Made by a program: the position numbers and the translations under genes. Under the pieces are notes generated by a model, which did no database searches, was not told where the DNA came from, and was given only the letters and a program-made list of their open reading frames with translations. From Fen-1273 sp963748405 (GTDB lineage: Bacteria; Bacteroidota; Ignavibacteria; UBA10030; UBA6906), in NCBI GenBank assembly GCA_963748405.1, contig CAVVIT010000006.1, positions 186,001 through 250,000 of the forward strand: a stretch of DNA of 64,000 nt, given 5' to 3'. Positions 16,829 through 24,935 of this stretch are shown one piece after another. Positions within the stretch are counted from its first letter, which is position 1, and each line of letters starts with the position of its first letter.

Positions 16829-18594
16829 CAGACGATCCTGATGTGGAGTTCCCGGAGCTGCTTGTCGTCCACGGTCCCGGGTGCGTCGTCCATAAGCGAG
16901 ACCGCGCTTGCCGTCTTGGGAAACGCCATCACCTCGCGGATCGATTTCATCCCGGTCAGGAGCATCGCCATCCTGTCGAACCCGAAGGCGATTCCCCCGT
17001 GGGGAGGGGCGCCGAACCTGAACGCGTCGAGGAGGAATCCGAACTTCACCTGGGCTTCTTCGGGGCCGATGCCCAGGAGGGAGAACACCTGCTGCTGCAT
17101 CGTCCGCTCGTGGATGCGTATGCTTCCCCCGGCGATCTCGTTGCCGTTGAGGACAAGATCGTAGGCGCGCGCCCTCGCCTTGCCGGGATCGGTCTCCAGG
17201 ATCCCCGCGTCCTCCGGGTGGGGGGCGGTGAACGGGTGGTGCATCGCCACGTAGCGCTTTTCCTCTTCGCTGTATTCGAACATCGGGAATTCCGTCACCC
17301 AGAGGAGCTCGTATGTGTTCTCGTCGATGAGGTTCAGCCGCCGTCCCATCTCCAGCCGGAGCGTTCCCAGGATCGTATAGGCTTTCTTCCAGGCGTCGGC
17401 CACCAGGAGTATGAGATCCCCCTGGTGCGCGCCCATCGCGCCGGCAATCTGCTCGATCCGTTCCTTCCCGAGGAATTTCTCGACGGCCGTTTCCAGTCCC
17501 TTCTCCGTCCATTTGAAGTACACGAGTCCCCCGGCGCCCAGCGAGCGTGTGTAGTCGACCAGCGTGTCCATCTGGTTGCGCGTGAACGTCGCCGCGCCCG
17601 GAACGACGAATCCCGCGACGGCTCCCCCCGAGCGGACGACGTCGGCGAACACCCGGAACGGCGACTCCCTGACGATGTCGTTGACGCACGTGAACGTGAG
17701 TCCGAACCTGGTGTCGGGCTTGTCGCTCCCGTAGCGCTCCATGGCCTCCCGGTACGTCAGCCGGGGGAGCGGCAGACGGATCTCGATCCCGCGGAGCTCT
17801 TGAAAGAACCGGGCCATGAGTCCTTCCGCGATTTCCTGTATATCCTCCTCGCTTATAAACGACATCTCGACGTCGATCTGCGTGAATTCGGGCTGCCTGT
17901 CCGCCCTCAGGTCCTCGTCCCGGAAGCACTTGACGATCTGGACGTACCTGTCGAACCCCGAGACCATGAGTATCTGCTTGTATGTCTGCGGCGACTGGGG
18001 AAGAGCGTAGAACTTTCCCGGGTGCAGGCGGCTCGGGACGAGATAATCCCGCGCCCCTTCCGGCGTGCTCTTCATGAGGACGGGGGTCTCGATCTCGATG
18101 AACCCGTGGCCGTCGAAATAGCTGTGCGTGATCTGGTACATCCTGTGCCGGAACATCAGCGTCTTCTGCAGTGCCGGCCTCCGCAGGTCGATGTACCGGT
18201 ATTTCAGGCGGAGGTCCTCCCCCGCCTCGGTCTCGTCGTTGACGGGGAACGGAGGGGGTTCGGCTTCGCTCAGTATCGCGAGCTCCCCCGCGCGCAGATC
18301 GATCTCTCCCGTCGCAAGCTCCGGGTTCGACGTCCCATCCGGGCGACGCTCCACGGTTCCGGTTACCGAGACCACGAACTCGCTCCTGAGCTGCTTCGCT
18401 GCGGCATGGGCGGCGGCGTCGTGCTGTGGGTAGAAGACGACCTGCGTCTTTCCGTACCTGTCCCTGATGTCGATGAATATCACTCCCCCCAGATCCCTGC
18501 GGACATCCACCCATCCGTTGAGTGTGACGGTTTTTCCGATGTCGGCGGTGCGGAGTTCGCCGCAGGTATGTGTCCGTTTCGCAAAAGGCGGCAC
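16828..18594 (-). CDS. aspS: Aspartyl-tRNA synthetase
   Basis: A 588-residue class II synthetase of bacterial type: N-terminal OB anticodon-binding domain (residues 1-110, with GWVDVRRDLGGVIFIDIRD), motif 2 region FRDEDLRADRQPEFTQID, the bacterial GAD insertion in the middle, and motif 3 GIAFGFDRMAMLL near the C terminus. It charges tRNA-Asp (and tRNA-Asn if non-discriminating, which cannot be told here). GTG start at 18594 with GGGAGA upstream. First gene of the operon leading to lolD, with a good promoter upstream. Confidence 0.96.
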   Translation of the reverse strand: MPPFAKRTHTCGELRTADIGKTVTLNGWVDVRRDLGGVIFIDIRDRYGKTQVVFYPQHDAAAHAAAKQLRSEFVVSVTGTVERRPDGTSNPELATGEIDLRAGELAILSEAEPPPFPVNDETEAGEDLRLKYRYIDLRRPALQKTLMFRHRMYQITHSYFDGHGFIEIETPVLMKSTPEGARDYLVPSRLHPGKFYALPQSPQTYKQILMVSGFDRYVQIVKCFRDEDLRADRQPEFTQIDVEMSFISEEDIQEIAEGLMARFFQELRGIEIRLPLPRLTYREAMERYGSDKPDTRFGLTFTCVNDIVRESPFRVFADVVRSGGAVAGFVVPGAATFTRNQMDTLVDYTRSLGAGGLVYFKWTEKGLETAVEKFLGKERIEQIAGAMGAHQGDLILLVADAWKKAYTILGTLRLEMGRRLNLIDENTYELLWVTEFPMFEYSEEEKRYVAMHHPFTAPHPEDAGILETDPGKARARAYDLVLNGNEIAGGSIRIHERTMQQQVFSLLGIGPEEAQVKFGFLLDAFRFGAPPHGGIAFGFDRMAMLLTGMKSIREVMAFPKTASAVSLMDDAPGTVDDKQLRELHIRIV

Positions 18595-18630
18595 GTGGTC
18601 TCCCGATGGAGTAATGGGTGGAATCCACTC

Positions 18631-18659
18631 ATGATATGCAAAAAAAGAAAGAGTTTCAA
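18631..18659 (-). promoter_or_regulatory. Sigma-70-type promoter of the aspS operon
   Basis: On the minus strand TTGAAA (18659-18654), a 17-base spacer and TATCAT (18636-18631), 36 bases before the aspS GTG. Each hexamer matches consensus at five of six positions. Confidence 0.65.
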
Positions 18660-18666
18660 AGAGGCG

Positions 18667-18695
18667 TTGAGGATGGAGACACGCTTTCCTACATT
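18667..18695 (+). promoter_or_regulatory. Possible promoter of the HEAT/cyclophilin gene
   Basis: TTGAGG, a 17-base spacer and TACATT, ending 41 bases before the ATG at 18737. Weaker match (four of six in each hexamer) than the divergent aspS promoter a few bases away. Confidence 0.4.
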
Positions 18696-18736
18696 ACAAC
18701 CCTGGCCCTCACGTCCCACACCGGAACGGGTACCCG

Positions 18737-20809
18737 ATGAAAACGATTCTCCCTGCCATACTCCTCCTCGTCTCGCCGTCCGTACGATGCGCCGTGCCCT
18801 CCGGGGATCCCCGGCCGGAGCAGCGCGACAAGATCGAATCGATTCTCCGGATGCAGGACCTCCGCGTCCCCTTCGGTCCTGCGCTTGCCTCGCTTCTCGC
18901 GGACGCGGATCCCCTGGTCCGCTCCCGTGCGGCACTCGCGTGCGCAAGCCTGCAGGACACGGCGGCCGTGGGAGCGCTCACCGTCAATCTCGCCGATCCG
19001 GATTCTTCGGCTGCGACGGCGGCGGCGTTCGCTCTCGGTCAGACTGGCGCCGGCCTGAGCGAAAGCGGGCGCCTGGCGCTCGGGGAAGACCTGATTCGCC
19101 GCCGGATCGGGCACTCGCGCGCTTCCGGGAGGATTCTCGAGGAGATCGGAAAATTCGGCACGCCGGCGGCCCTTGCCGGGATCCTGCATCTCGTCCCGGA
19201 GGCAGGCCCGGCCCCGTACGACGGAGACCTGGTCATGTCGGTTGCCAGGTTTGCCATCCGCGGGATTTCTTCCCCGGAGGCGGTACGGTTCCTCCTCGCG
19301 CACGTACGGCCGGGTGTGGAGACGTCGTGGCGTGTCCTGTATGCGCTCCAGAGGACCGGCGACGCTCCCGGAACGCGCGAGGCTCTGGGCGCACTCGGTA
19401 TGCTCGAGCACGCCGCGGACCCGCTCGTTCGGATGAATCTCGCCTCCCTCCTCGGGAAGGTGCAGAATGCCGCAGCCCCGCAGGGGATACTCCTGAGGAT
19501 GGCGGCTCTCGATCCTGACTGGAGAGTGCGCGTGAACGCGCTGAAGGCGCTCTCCCAGGCACAGGGGTCGCCGGACACTGCGGAGATCGGCGTCTTCCAC
19601 CGTGCATTCTTCGACGCCAACCCCCACACAGGCATCACGGCGATCTCGGTGTTCCCATCAGTCTCCGGGCGGGCCCGGGGGATGAGTGAGGGGGCGATCG
19701 GCGATCTCGCGCGCATCGCGGAGAACGCTCATGGGGATTTTTCCTGGCAGGTTCAGGCCGAAGCGGCCCTTGCCCTGGCAAAAATCGACGGCCGCATTCC
19801 CCGGGCACTCGCCCCGGGAGGGAGCGGACTCCGGCCGCACCTCAGGGCACGGCTGATCGGGGCCGCGGGTGAATCGGGAGACACCGCCTCCTGGCGGCTT
19901 CTTTCCGCCGCCGCCGCCGGGCGTGATCCTCTCATTGTGTCAGCGGCGCTCGAGGGGCTCCGTTCGCTCGCCGCACGAAACCCCGGGGTTCGGTGGCTTG
20001 TCGATTCAACGGCGCGCGCGGCAATCCGTTCGCTCGGGACACTCGACATGGCAATCGTGTCGGGTGCCGCGGAGATTCTCGGTGACTCGCTGTTCCGGTC
20101 CGGGGTTTCCGTGGAGCCCCTCCTGGCCGCGCTTGACGCCCTCAGCCCTCCCGCTGACGCGGAGACGATGCAGGACGTCATCCGGGCGCTCGGCGCACTC
20201 GGGGACGGACGCGCCTCGCCAAAGCTGACTTCCCTTCTTCAAAGCCGGGATCTCTCCGTCGCCGGTGCCGCCGCCGCGGCACTGGAGAAAATCACGGGGA
20301 AAGACCACAGGGGGGAAGTTGCCCGGCAGGCGGATCGACGCATGCCGGATGAGGACATGGCGCTCCTCCGGTCGCTCCCCCCTCTCGTGCGCGTGCGGCT
20401 CCTGACGTCGCGGGGAGAGATAGGGATCGAGCTTGACAGGGACGCCGCCCCCTTCACGACGGTGAGCATCGTGAATCTGTGCGTGCATCGCAGGTTCTAC
20501 AGGGGACTGACGTTTCACAGGGTGGTTCCGAACTTCGTCGTTCAGGGAGGGGATCCGCGCGGAGACGGATGGGGAGGGCCGGGGTATTCCATCAGGTCGG
20601 AATTTTCCCCCGTGCCGTTCGGGACGGGGACCGTCGGGATCGCGAGCGCCGGGAAAGACACGGAGGGTTCACAGTTCTTTATCACGCACTCCCCCCAGCC
20701 TCATCTCGACGGACGGTATACCGTGGTCGGGAGGGTCGTGGCGGGATTGAATGTCGTCGACATGATCCAGGTCGGTGACACGATCGACGACATGAAGATC
20801 GTCGACTAG
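18737..20809 (+). CDS. HEAT-repeat protein fused to a cyclophilin-type peptidyl-prolyl isomerase
   Basis: A 690-residue exported protein. After a signal-like N terminus (MKTILPAILLLVSPSVRCAV) come about 500 residues of HEAT-like helical repeats (for example DPLVRSRAALACASLQDTAA, DPDWRVRVNALKALSQA). The last 140 residues are a cyclophilin domain with FHRVVPNFVVQGGDPRGDG and GSQFFITHSPQPHLDGRYTV, which include the catalytic Arg and Gln-Phe-Phe residues. Probably a periplasmic foldase with a large binding surface. Its stop overlaps that of the convergent RDD gene (20806-20809). Such fusions occur in Bacteroidetes-related bacteria; targets unknown. Confidence 0.88.
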   Translation: MKTILPAILLLVSPSVRCAVPSGDPRPEQRDKIESILRMQDLRVPFGPALASLLADADPLVRSRAALACASLQDTAAVGALTVNLADPDSSAATAAAFALGQTGAGLSESGRLALGEDLIRRRIGHSRASGRILEEIGKFGTPAALAGILHLVPEAGPAPYDGDLVMSVARFAIRGISSPEAVRFLLAHVRPGVETSWRVLYALQRTGDAPGTREALGALGMLEHAADPLVRMNLASLLGKVQNAAAPQGILLRMAALDPDWRVRVNALKALSQAQGSPDTAEIGVFHRAFFDANPHTGITAISVFPSVSGRARGMSEGAIGDLARIAENAHGDFSWQVQAEAALALAKIDGRIPRALAPGGSGLRPHLRARLIGAAGESGDTASWRLLSAAAAGRDPLIVSAALEGLRSLAARNPGVRWLVDSTARAAIRSLGTLDMAIVSGAAEILGDSLFRSGVSVEPLLAALDALSPPADAETMQDVIRALGALGDGRASPKLTSLLQSRDLSVAGAAAAALEKITGKDHRGEVARQADRRMPDEDMALLRSLPPLVRVRLLTSRGEIGIELDRDAAPFTTVSIVNLCVHRRFYRGLTFHRVVPNFVVQGGDPRGDGWGGPGYSIRSEFSPVPFGTGTVGIASAGKDTEGSQFFITHSPQPHLDGRYTVVGRVVAGLNVVDMIQVGDTIDDMKIVD

Positions 20810-21285
20810 TTCCGGATGACGAGGCAGCCGGCCATGATGTCGTGGAGGGCCTGTTTCTGCTGCGTGAACGCGGCCATGATGTAGCCGATGCAGAGTATGG
20901 CCCCGGAGATGATTTTCCCGAAATAGCGTCCCGACGCCCGTCCGAATCCGATGCGCGCTCCGTTGGTATCGACGACCCGGATACCGAGCGCCATTTTCCC
21001 CAGCGTCGCTCCCCGCGCGGAGGATTCCATGAGCGCAAAATAGAGCCAGCCGGCGACGGCGACGGCGAGCATGCTGATGAGGTAGGTGCTCAGGAGCGCG
21101 ATCATCAGTCCGGCCCCCCCGGAATCCACGTCGACGTCCGAAGCGTGGGCGGCTGCCGTCAGTCCGACGAGCCCCAGGAAGGGGACGAGGATGATGATGT
21201 TGACGATTCCGAGGAGGACGCCGTCGATGATGGAGGCAAGAAGACGCATCCAGAAACCGGCGTAGGCATGCTGGGTCTGTTCCAT
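20806..21285 (-). CDS. RDD-family membrane protein
   Basis: A 159-residue protein with the RDD signature: YAGFWMRLLASIIDGVLL in the first helix, later GATLGKMALGIRVVD and a final stretch QQKQALHDIMAGCLVIR. Three to four membrane helices. RDD proteins are widespread and of mostly unknown role, some linked to ion transport. I use ATG 21285 (MEQTQHAY); an in-frame earlier Met at 21324 is possible. Convergent with the HEAT/cyclophilin gene, sharing stop-codon bases. Confidence 0.85.
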   Translation of the reverse strand: MEQTQHAYAGFWMRLLASIIDGVLLGIVNIIILVPFLGLVGLTAAAHASDVDVDSGGAGLMIALLSTYLISMLAVAVAGWLYFALMESSARGATLGKMALGIRVVDTNGARIGFGRASGRYFGKIISGAILCIGYIMAAFTQQKQALHDIMAGCLVIRN

Positions 21286-21342
21286 GGCGAGGACCTTTTC
21301 TGATTGTCGGCGGATGGGAAGCATCCGTTAGGTAATGAATAA

Positions 21343-21371
21343 TTGTGATGTTCGCAACCCGTGCGTATATT
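21343..21371 (+). promoter_or_regulatory. Sigma-70-type promoter of the YncE/phosphoesterase gene
   Basis: TTGTGA, a 17-base spacer, then TATATT, ending 40 bases before the ATG at 21412. The -10 matches five of six consensus bases. Confidence 0.55.
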
Positions 21372-21411
21372 ACGCTCCCGTCCATCCGTCAAACCCTCAA
21401 TCGGAGATCTC

Positions 21412-23841
21412 ATGAAATCACCGGGAACACTGCTTCTCCTCGTCCTGTTCGCGCTCGGCATCGCCGGCTGCGCGGGCTCTCCCTCCTCCCTCCTTCCCGG
21501 CAGACTCGCCGACGGCAGGGTCCGCCTCCCGAACGGGTGGTATCTCTCCCCCGCCGGGAAGCAGCTCGAGGTGGGCGAGCTTCCCCTGAACATGGTCGTC
21601 ACCCCCGACGAACGGTACGTGATCACGACCGATGACGGTACCGCGGTGCAGAACCTGACCGTGGTCGACGTGGCGACGTGGTCCGTCGTCCAGAAGCTCC
21701 CCCTCCGGAAAGCGTGGGTGGGACTCCGGCTCATCGACGGGGGACGCCGGCTCCTTGTCTCCGGGGGAAATGACAACAGGGTCAACGTCTACACGTTCGC
21801 GGACGGGAAGCTCGCGTTTGCGGATTCGCTGGTCGTCGCCGCGCCCCGGCCCGCCGCGCTCGTCTGGATCGCGGGACTCGATTACGACGACGAATCGGGA
21901 CTCGTGTACGCGGCCGGGAAGGAGAACCGCTCGCTGAACATCATCCGCCTGGCGGACCGGACGCTCGTGAAGAGTTTCACGCTTCCCGCCACGCCGTACA
22001 CGTGCCTCGTGTCGCGCGCTCATCCGTACGTGTTCGTTTCCCTCTGGGGCGGTTCGGCGGTGGCATTCGTCGACAGGAAGACCGGGGACATCGTCCGCAC
22101 GGTCCCGGTCGGCGATCATCCGTGCGACATGGTGGAGTCGCCCGACGGGAGGAGGCTGTTCGTCGCCAACGCGAACAACAACTCGGTGTCCGTCATCAGC
22201 ATCCGTGATGCGAGGGTGCAGGAGACGATCATTTCCTCCCTGTTTCCCGACCTGCCCGAAGGGAGCACGCCGAACGGCGTCGCGCTCACGCCGGACGGGG
22301 GGACGCTGTACATCGCGAACGCCGACAACAACTACCTCGCCGCCTTCGACGTCAGGCGGGAAGGAAGCGCGCGCTCGCTCGGGTTCATACCGGTCGGCTG
22401 GTATCCCACGTCCGTGAAGGTCCTCCCTTCGAGCGGGCGGATCATCGTGGCCAACGGGAAAGGAGGCTCCTCGCGCGCGAACCCGGGAGGGCCGAACCCG
22501 TCAGAACCCCGCCACTCCAGCGAGTACATCGGTTCGTTGTTCACCGGCTCGCTCTCACGCATCGAGCCTCCCGACGCGGGGGCGATGAAGGAATACACGG
22601 CGGCCGTCTACGAGAATTCCAGGGTCGGCAGGCCGGTCGCCGTTCCCGCCGGAAGCCCCGTCGTCCGCGCCGGCGCGGGGGGACATCCGATCGAACACGT
22701 GTTCTACATCATCAAGGAGAACCGGACCTACGACCAGGTCTTCGGCGACATGGGGAAAGGCAACAGCGACCCCGCGCTCTGCCTGTTCGGCGAATCCGTG
22801 ACGCCGAACCATCATGCCCTCGTCCGGCAGTTCGTGCTCCTTGATAATTTCTACGCCGACGCCGAGGTGAGCGCCGACGGGCACAACTGGACGATGGGCG
22901 CGTACGCGACGGACTACGTCGAAAAGACCTGGCCCACTTCGTACGGGGGCCGGGGCGGAGAGTACGAGTACGAGGGGGGATATCCCGACACCTATCCTTC
23001 GGCGGGATTCCTCTGGGACGACTGCGCGAGGAACGGCGTGACGTACCGGACGTACGGCGAATTCGCCCGGAATCCCGGCGAAGCGGGTGACACGGCGGTG
23101 GGATTGCTCCCCAGCCTTGTCGGACACACCGCGCCGCACGCCCACGGATGGGACCTGGACTATTCCGACGTGCAGCGGTACGAGGACTGGGAAAAGGAAT
23201 TCACCGCGTATGAATCGAACGGCCTCCTCCCTGCCTTCCAGACGATCAAGCTTCCGAACGACCACACGGAGGGGACGCGTGCGGGAAAACGGACGCCCCG
23301 GGCGTTCGTCGCACAGAACGATCAGGCGCTCGGCATGATCGTCGACCGCATTTCGCACAGCAGGTACTGGGCGACCTCCGCCATCTTCGTCGTCGAGGAC
23401 GACGCACAGAACGGTCCCGATCACGTCGACGCTCACCGCACCGTCGCTCTCGTGATCAGTCCCTGGACAAAAAGGGGATTCGTGGACAGCGAGCTGTATT
23501 CGACGAGCAGCATGATCCGGACGATGGAGCTCATCCTCGGGCTCCCCCCGATGTCGCAGTACGACTCGACGGCGACGCCGATGTTCAATTCGTTCAGCGG
23601 AACGCCGGACGTGTCCCCCTATGCCTACCGCAGGGCGCTCATGGATCTTGAGGAGAAGAACGTGAAGGGAGCGTTCGGCTGGGAGCGGAGCGGGGAGATG
23701 GATTTCAGCAGGCAGGACGCAGTGCCCGACATGGAGCTCGGCGAAATCGTGTGGCGATCAGTCCGCGGTTCCCTGTCGCCGATGCCCCCCCCGGTCAGGA
23801 GCGCGTTCGTCCGCGTCCACGGGAGCGAAGACGGAGACTGA
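21412..23841 (+). CDS. Lipoprotein: YncE-like beta-propeller plus phosphoesterase domain
   Basis: An 809-residue lipoprotein with lipobox ALGIAGC near residue 20. Residues about 40-400 form a seven-bladed propeller of YncE type (GGRRLLVSGGNDNRVNVYT, DGRRLFVANANNNSVSVIS, DGGTLYIANADNNYLAAF). From about residue 425 comes a phosphoesterase domain like acid phosphatases/phospholipase C (HVFYIIKENRTYDQVFGDM, then DNFYADAEVSADGHNWT and VVEDDAQNGPDHVDAHRT). Proteins of this two-domain kind are annotated as bifunctional YncE/alkaline phosphatase family. ATG 21412 follows GGAGAT; a longer frame from 21361 is unlikely. The 3' end overlaps the convergent membrane protein gene by 84 bases. Confidence 0.88.
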   Translation: MKSPGTLLLLVLFALGIAGCAGSPSSLLPGRLADGRVRLPNGWYLSPAGKQLEVGELPLNMVVTPDERYVITTDDGTAVQNLTVVDVATWSVVQKLPLRKAWVGLRLIDGGRRLLVSGGNDNRVNVYTFADGKLAFADSLVVAAPRPAALVWIAGLDYDDESGLVYAAGKENRSLNIIRLADRTLVKSFTLPATPYTCLVSRAHPYVFVSLWGGSAVAFVDRKTGDIVRTVPVGDHPCDMVESPDGRRLFVANANNNSVSVISIRDARVQETIISSLFPDLPEGSTPNGVALTPDGGTLYIANADNNYLAAFDVRREGSARSLGFIPVGWYPTSVKVLPSSGRIIVANGKGGSSRANPGGPNPSEPRHSSEYIGSLFTGSLSRIEPPDAGAMKEYTAAVYENSRVGRPVAVPAGSPVVRAGAGGHPIEHVFYIIKENRTYDQVFGDMGKGNSDPALCLFGESVTPNHHALVRQFVLLDNFYADAEVSADGHNWTMGAYATDYVEKTWPTSYGGRGGEYEYEGGYPDTYPSAGFLWDDCARNGVTYRTYGEFARNPGEAGDTAVGLLPSLVGHTAPHAHGWDLDYSDVQRYEDWEKEFTAYESNGLLPAFQTIKLPNDHTEGTRAGKRTPRAFVAQNDQALGMIVDRISHSRYWATSAIFVVEDDAQNGPDHVDAHRTVALVISPWTKRGFVDSELYSTSSMIRTMELILGLPPMSQYDSTATPMFNSFSGTPDVSPYAYRRALMDLEEKNVKGAFGWERSGEMDFSRQDAVPDMELGEIVWRSVRGSLSPMPPPVRSAFVRVHGSEDGD

Positions 23842-24663
23842 CAGGGAGGGAGCCTGTTTGACCCCGTCGAGCTTCCGGTAGTCGAGTTCCGACCCGAATA
23901 GGCTGTGGGGTATCATGAAGACCGCGAGCGTGATCGTCGCCGCTGCCAGGGCCCAGAGCGACGGCCGGCGGACGCGGCTCCGGACGAGCGCCACGGCGAT
24001 CCAGGACGCGAGTGCCGCGACGGTCTTGTTGTCGGTCAGATCGGTCCCGAACGGCCAGCCCGTCCAGTACGCGCCGAAGGCGTATTTCTGTACGACGGGC
24101 CCCAGCGCGAGCCCGCCGACGGCAAGCAGCGAGATCGTCGCAATGGTGAGGCGCCCGATATCTTCCCGTTTCACGAGCGCCGACAGGCCCGTCCTTGTCG
24201 AAAAGAGCATTCCCGTGAACATCAGGAATATGTGGACGACGAGCACCGGGGAGGGGACGTCGCCTTTGAACCGGATCACCGCGGGGGGGCCCCCCGGGAG
24301 CACGAGCGTGTCTTTTCCCCTGCGCAGATTCACCCGGTACTGAAGCTTCCCGGCCGGCGGCTGCAGGGGGAGCAAACCCGTGAGTGCCCCTCCCTCCCTC
24401 GTCATCGAAGCCCCCGTCCACGGGTCATCCGTTCCAAACCGCCTCCACTCGAGGAGACCCGTCGTCAACGTGTCGGGTGCCGCGATGAGGACCGCCGCGT
24501 CGGAATTCCCCCCGTGGCTCCGTTCAAGCCGGTACGGGACGGAAATGCCGCCGAGAAAGTCCGTGCCGCTGAGCGGGAACGTCGGGCCGGTCACCCGCTG
24601 GTACCACGCGGAGGCCGCCGTGATCAGGAACGCCGCCGCCCAGAGTATCATCGTTTTGTTCAC
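23758..24663 (-). CDS. Multi-pass membrane protein of unknown function
   Basis: About 301 residues: one N-terminal helix (MILWAAAFLITAASAWY), an extracytoplasmic domain of about 130 residues, then four or five helices (VLVVHIFLMFTGMLF, LTIATISLLAVGGLAL, SWIAVALV, ALAAATITLAVFMI). The stretch KYAFGAYWTGWPFGTDLTDN between helices is a strong conserved-looking block, but I cannot name a characterised family. GTG 24663 is preferred over a TTG at 24690 and ATG at 24651. Its last 28 codons run antisense inside the phosphoesterase gene, with a charged tail that may be unconserved. Confidence 0.7.
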   Translation of the reverse strand: MNKTMILWAAAFLITAASAWYQRVTGPTFPLSGTDFLGGISVPYRLERSHGGNSDAAVLIAAPDTLTTGLLEWRRFGTDDPWTGASMTREGGALTGLLPLQPPAGKLQYRVNLRRGKDTLVLPGGPPAVIRFKGDVPSPVLVVHIFLMFTGMLFSTRTGLSALVKREDIGRLTIATISLLAVGGLALGPVVQKYAFGAYWTGWPFGTDLTDNKTVAALASWIAVALVRSRVRRPSLWALAAATITLAVFMIPHSLFGSELDYRKLDGVKQAPSLSVSVFAPVDADERAPDRGGHRRQGTAD

Positions 24664-24735
24664 GCGAGCCCCGAAGGAGTGAGTGCGCAATAAAGGGTCA
24701 ATATACGCAAAAAGGACGAGTTCCGCCCCTTTCCC

Positions 24736-24764
24736 TTGATTCCAAAATCAAATTTGCCTACAAT
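24736..24764 (+). promoter_or_regulatory. Sigma-70-type promoter of aspC-pckA
   Basis: TTGATT, a 17-base spacer and TACAAT (five of six). It lies in the 268-base gap between the divergent membrane protein gene and aspC and leaves a leader of about 160 bases. Confidence 0.6.
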
Positions 24765-24812
24765 GCCTCGAAGGCAGCGCGCGTTCGTCCCCTGCCCGCC
24801 CCGCCCCGGATC

Positions 24813-24935
24813 ATGCGTTCTCGTCACCCACTCCGTTCTTCACAATCGATCCTCGTCAGTCATTACCTGCGGGGGGCGTCATCCCTTCTCTGCGCGGCGA
24901 AGGGGGACATTATCATGAGGAAGGCCATTCCATGA
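24813..24935 (+). other. Possible 40-codon leader frame overlapping the aspC start
   Basis: An ATG-initiated frame (MRSRHPLRSSQSILVSHYLR at its start) occupies the aspC leader and ends with a TGA that overlaps the aspC start as ATGA (24932-24935). Its own ribosome site is weak and it resembles no known leader peptide. It could couple translation to aspC or be chance. Confidence 0.25.

Noticed and set aside
15467..18628. Single minus-strand frame of over 1000 codons
   Set aside because: Only its last 453 codons (AtuA-like) are real; the rest is an alternative frame within aspS.
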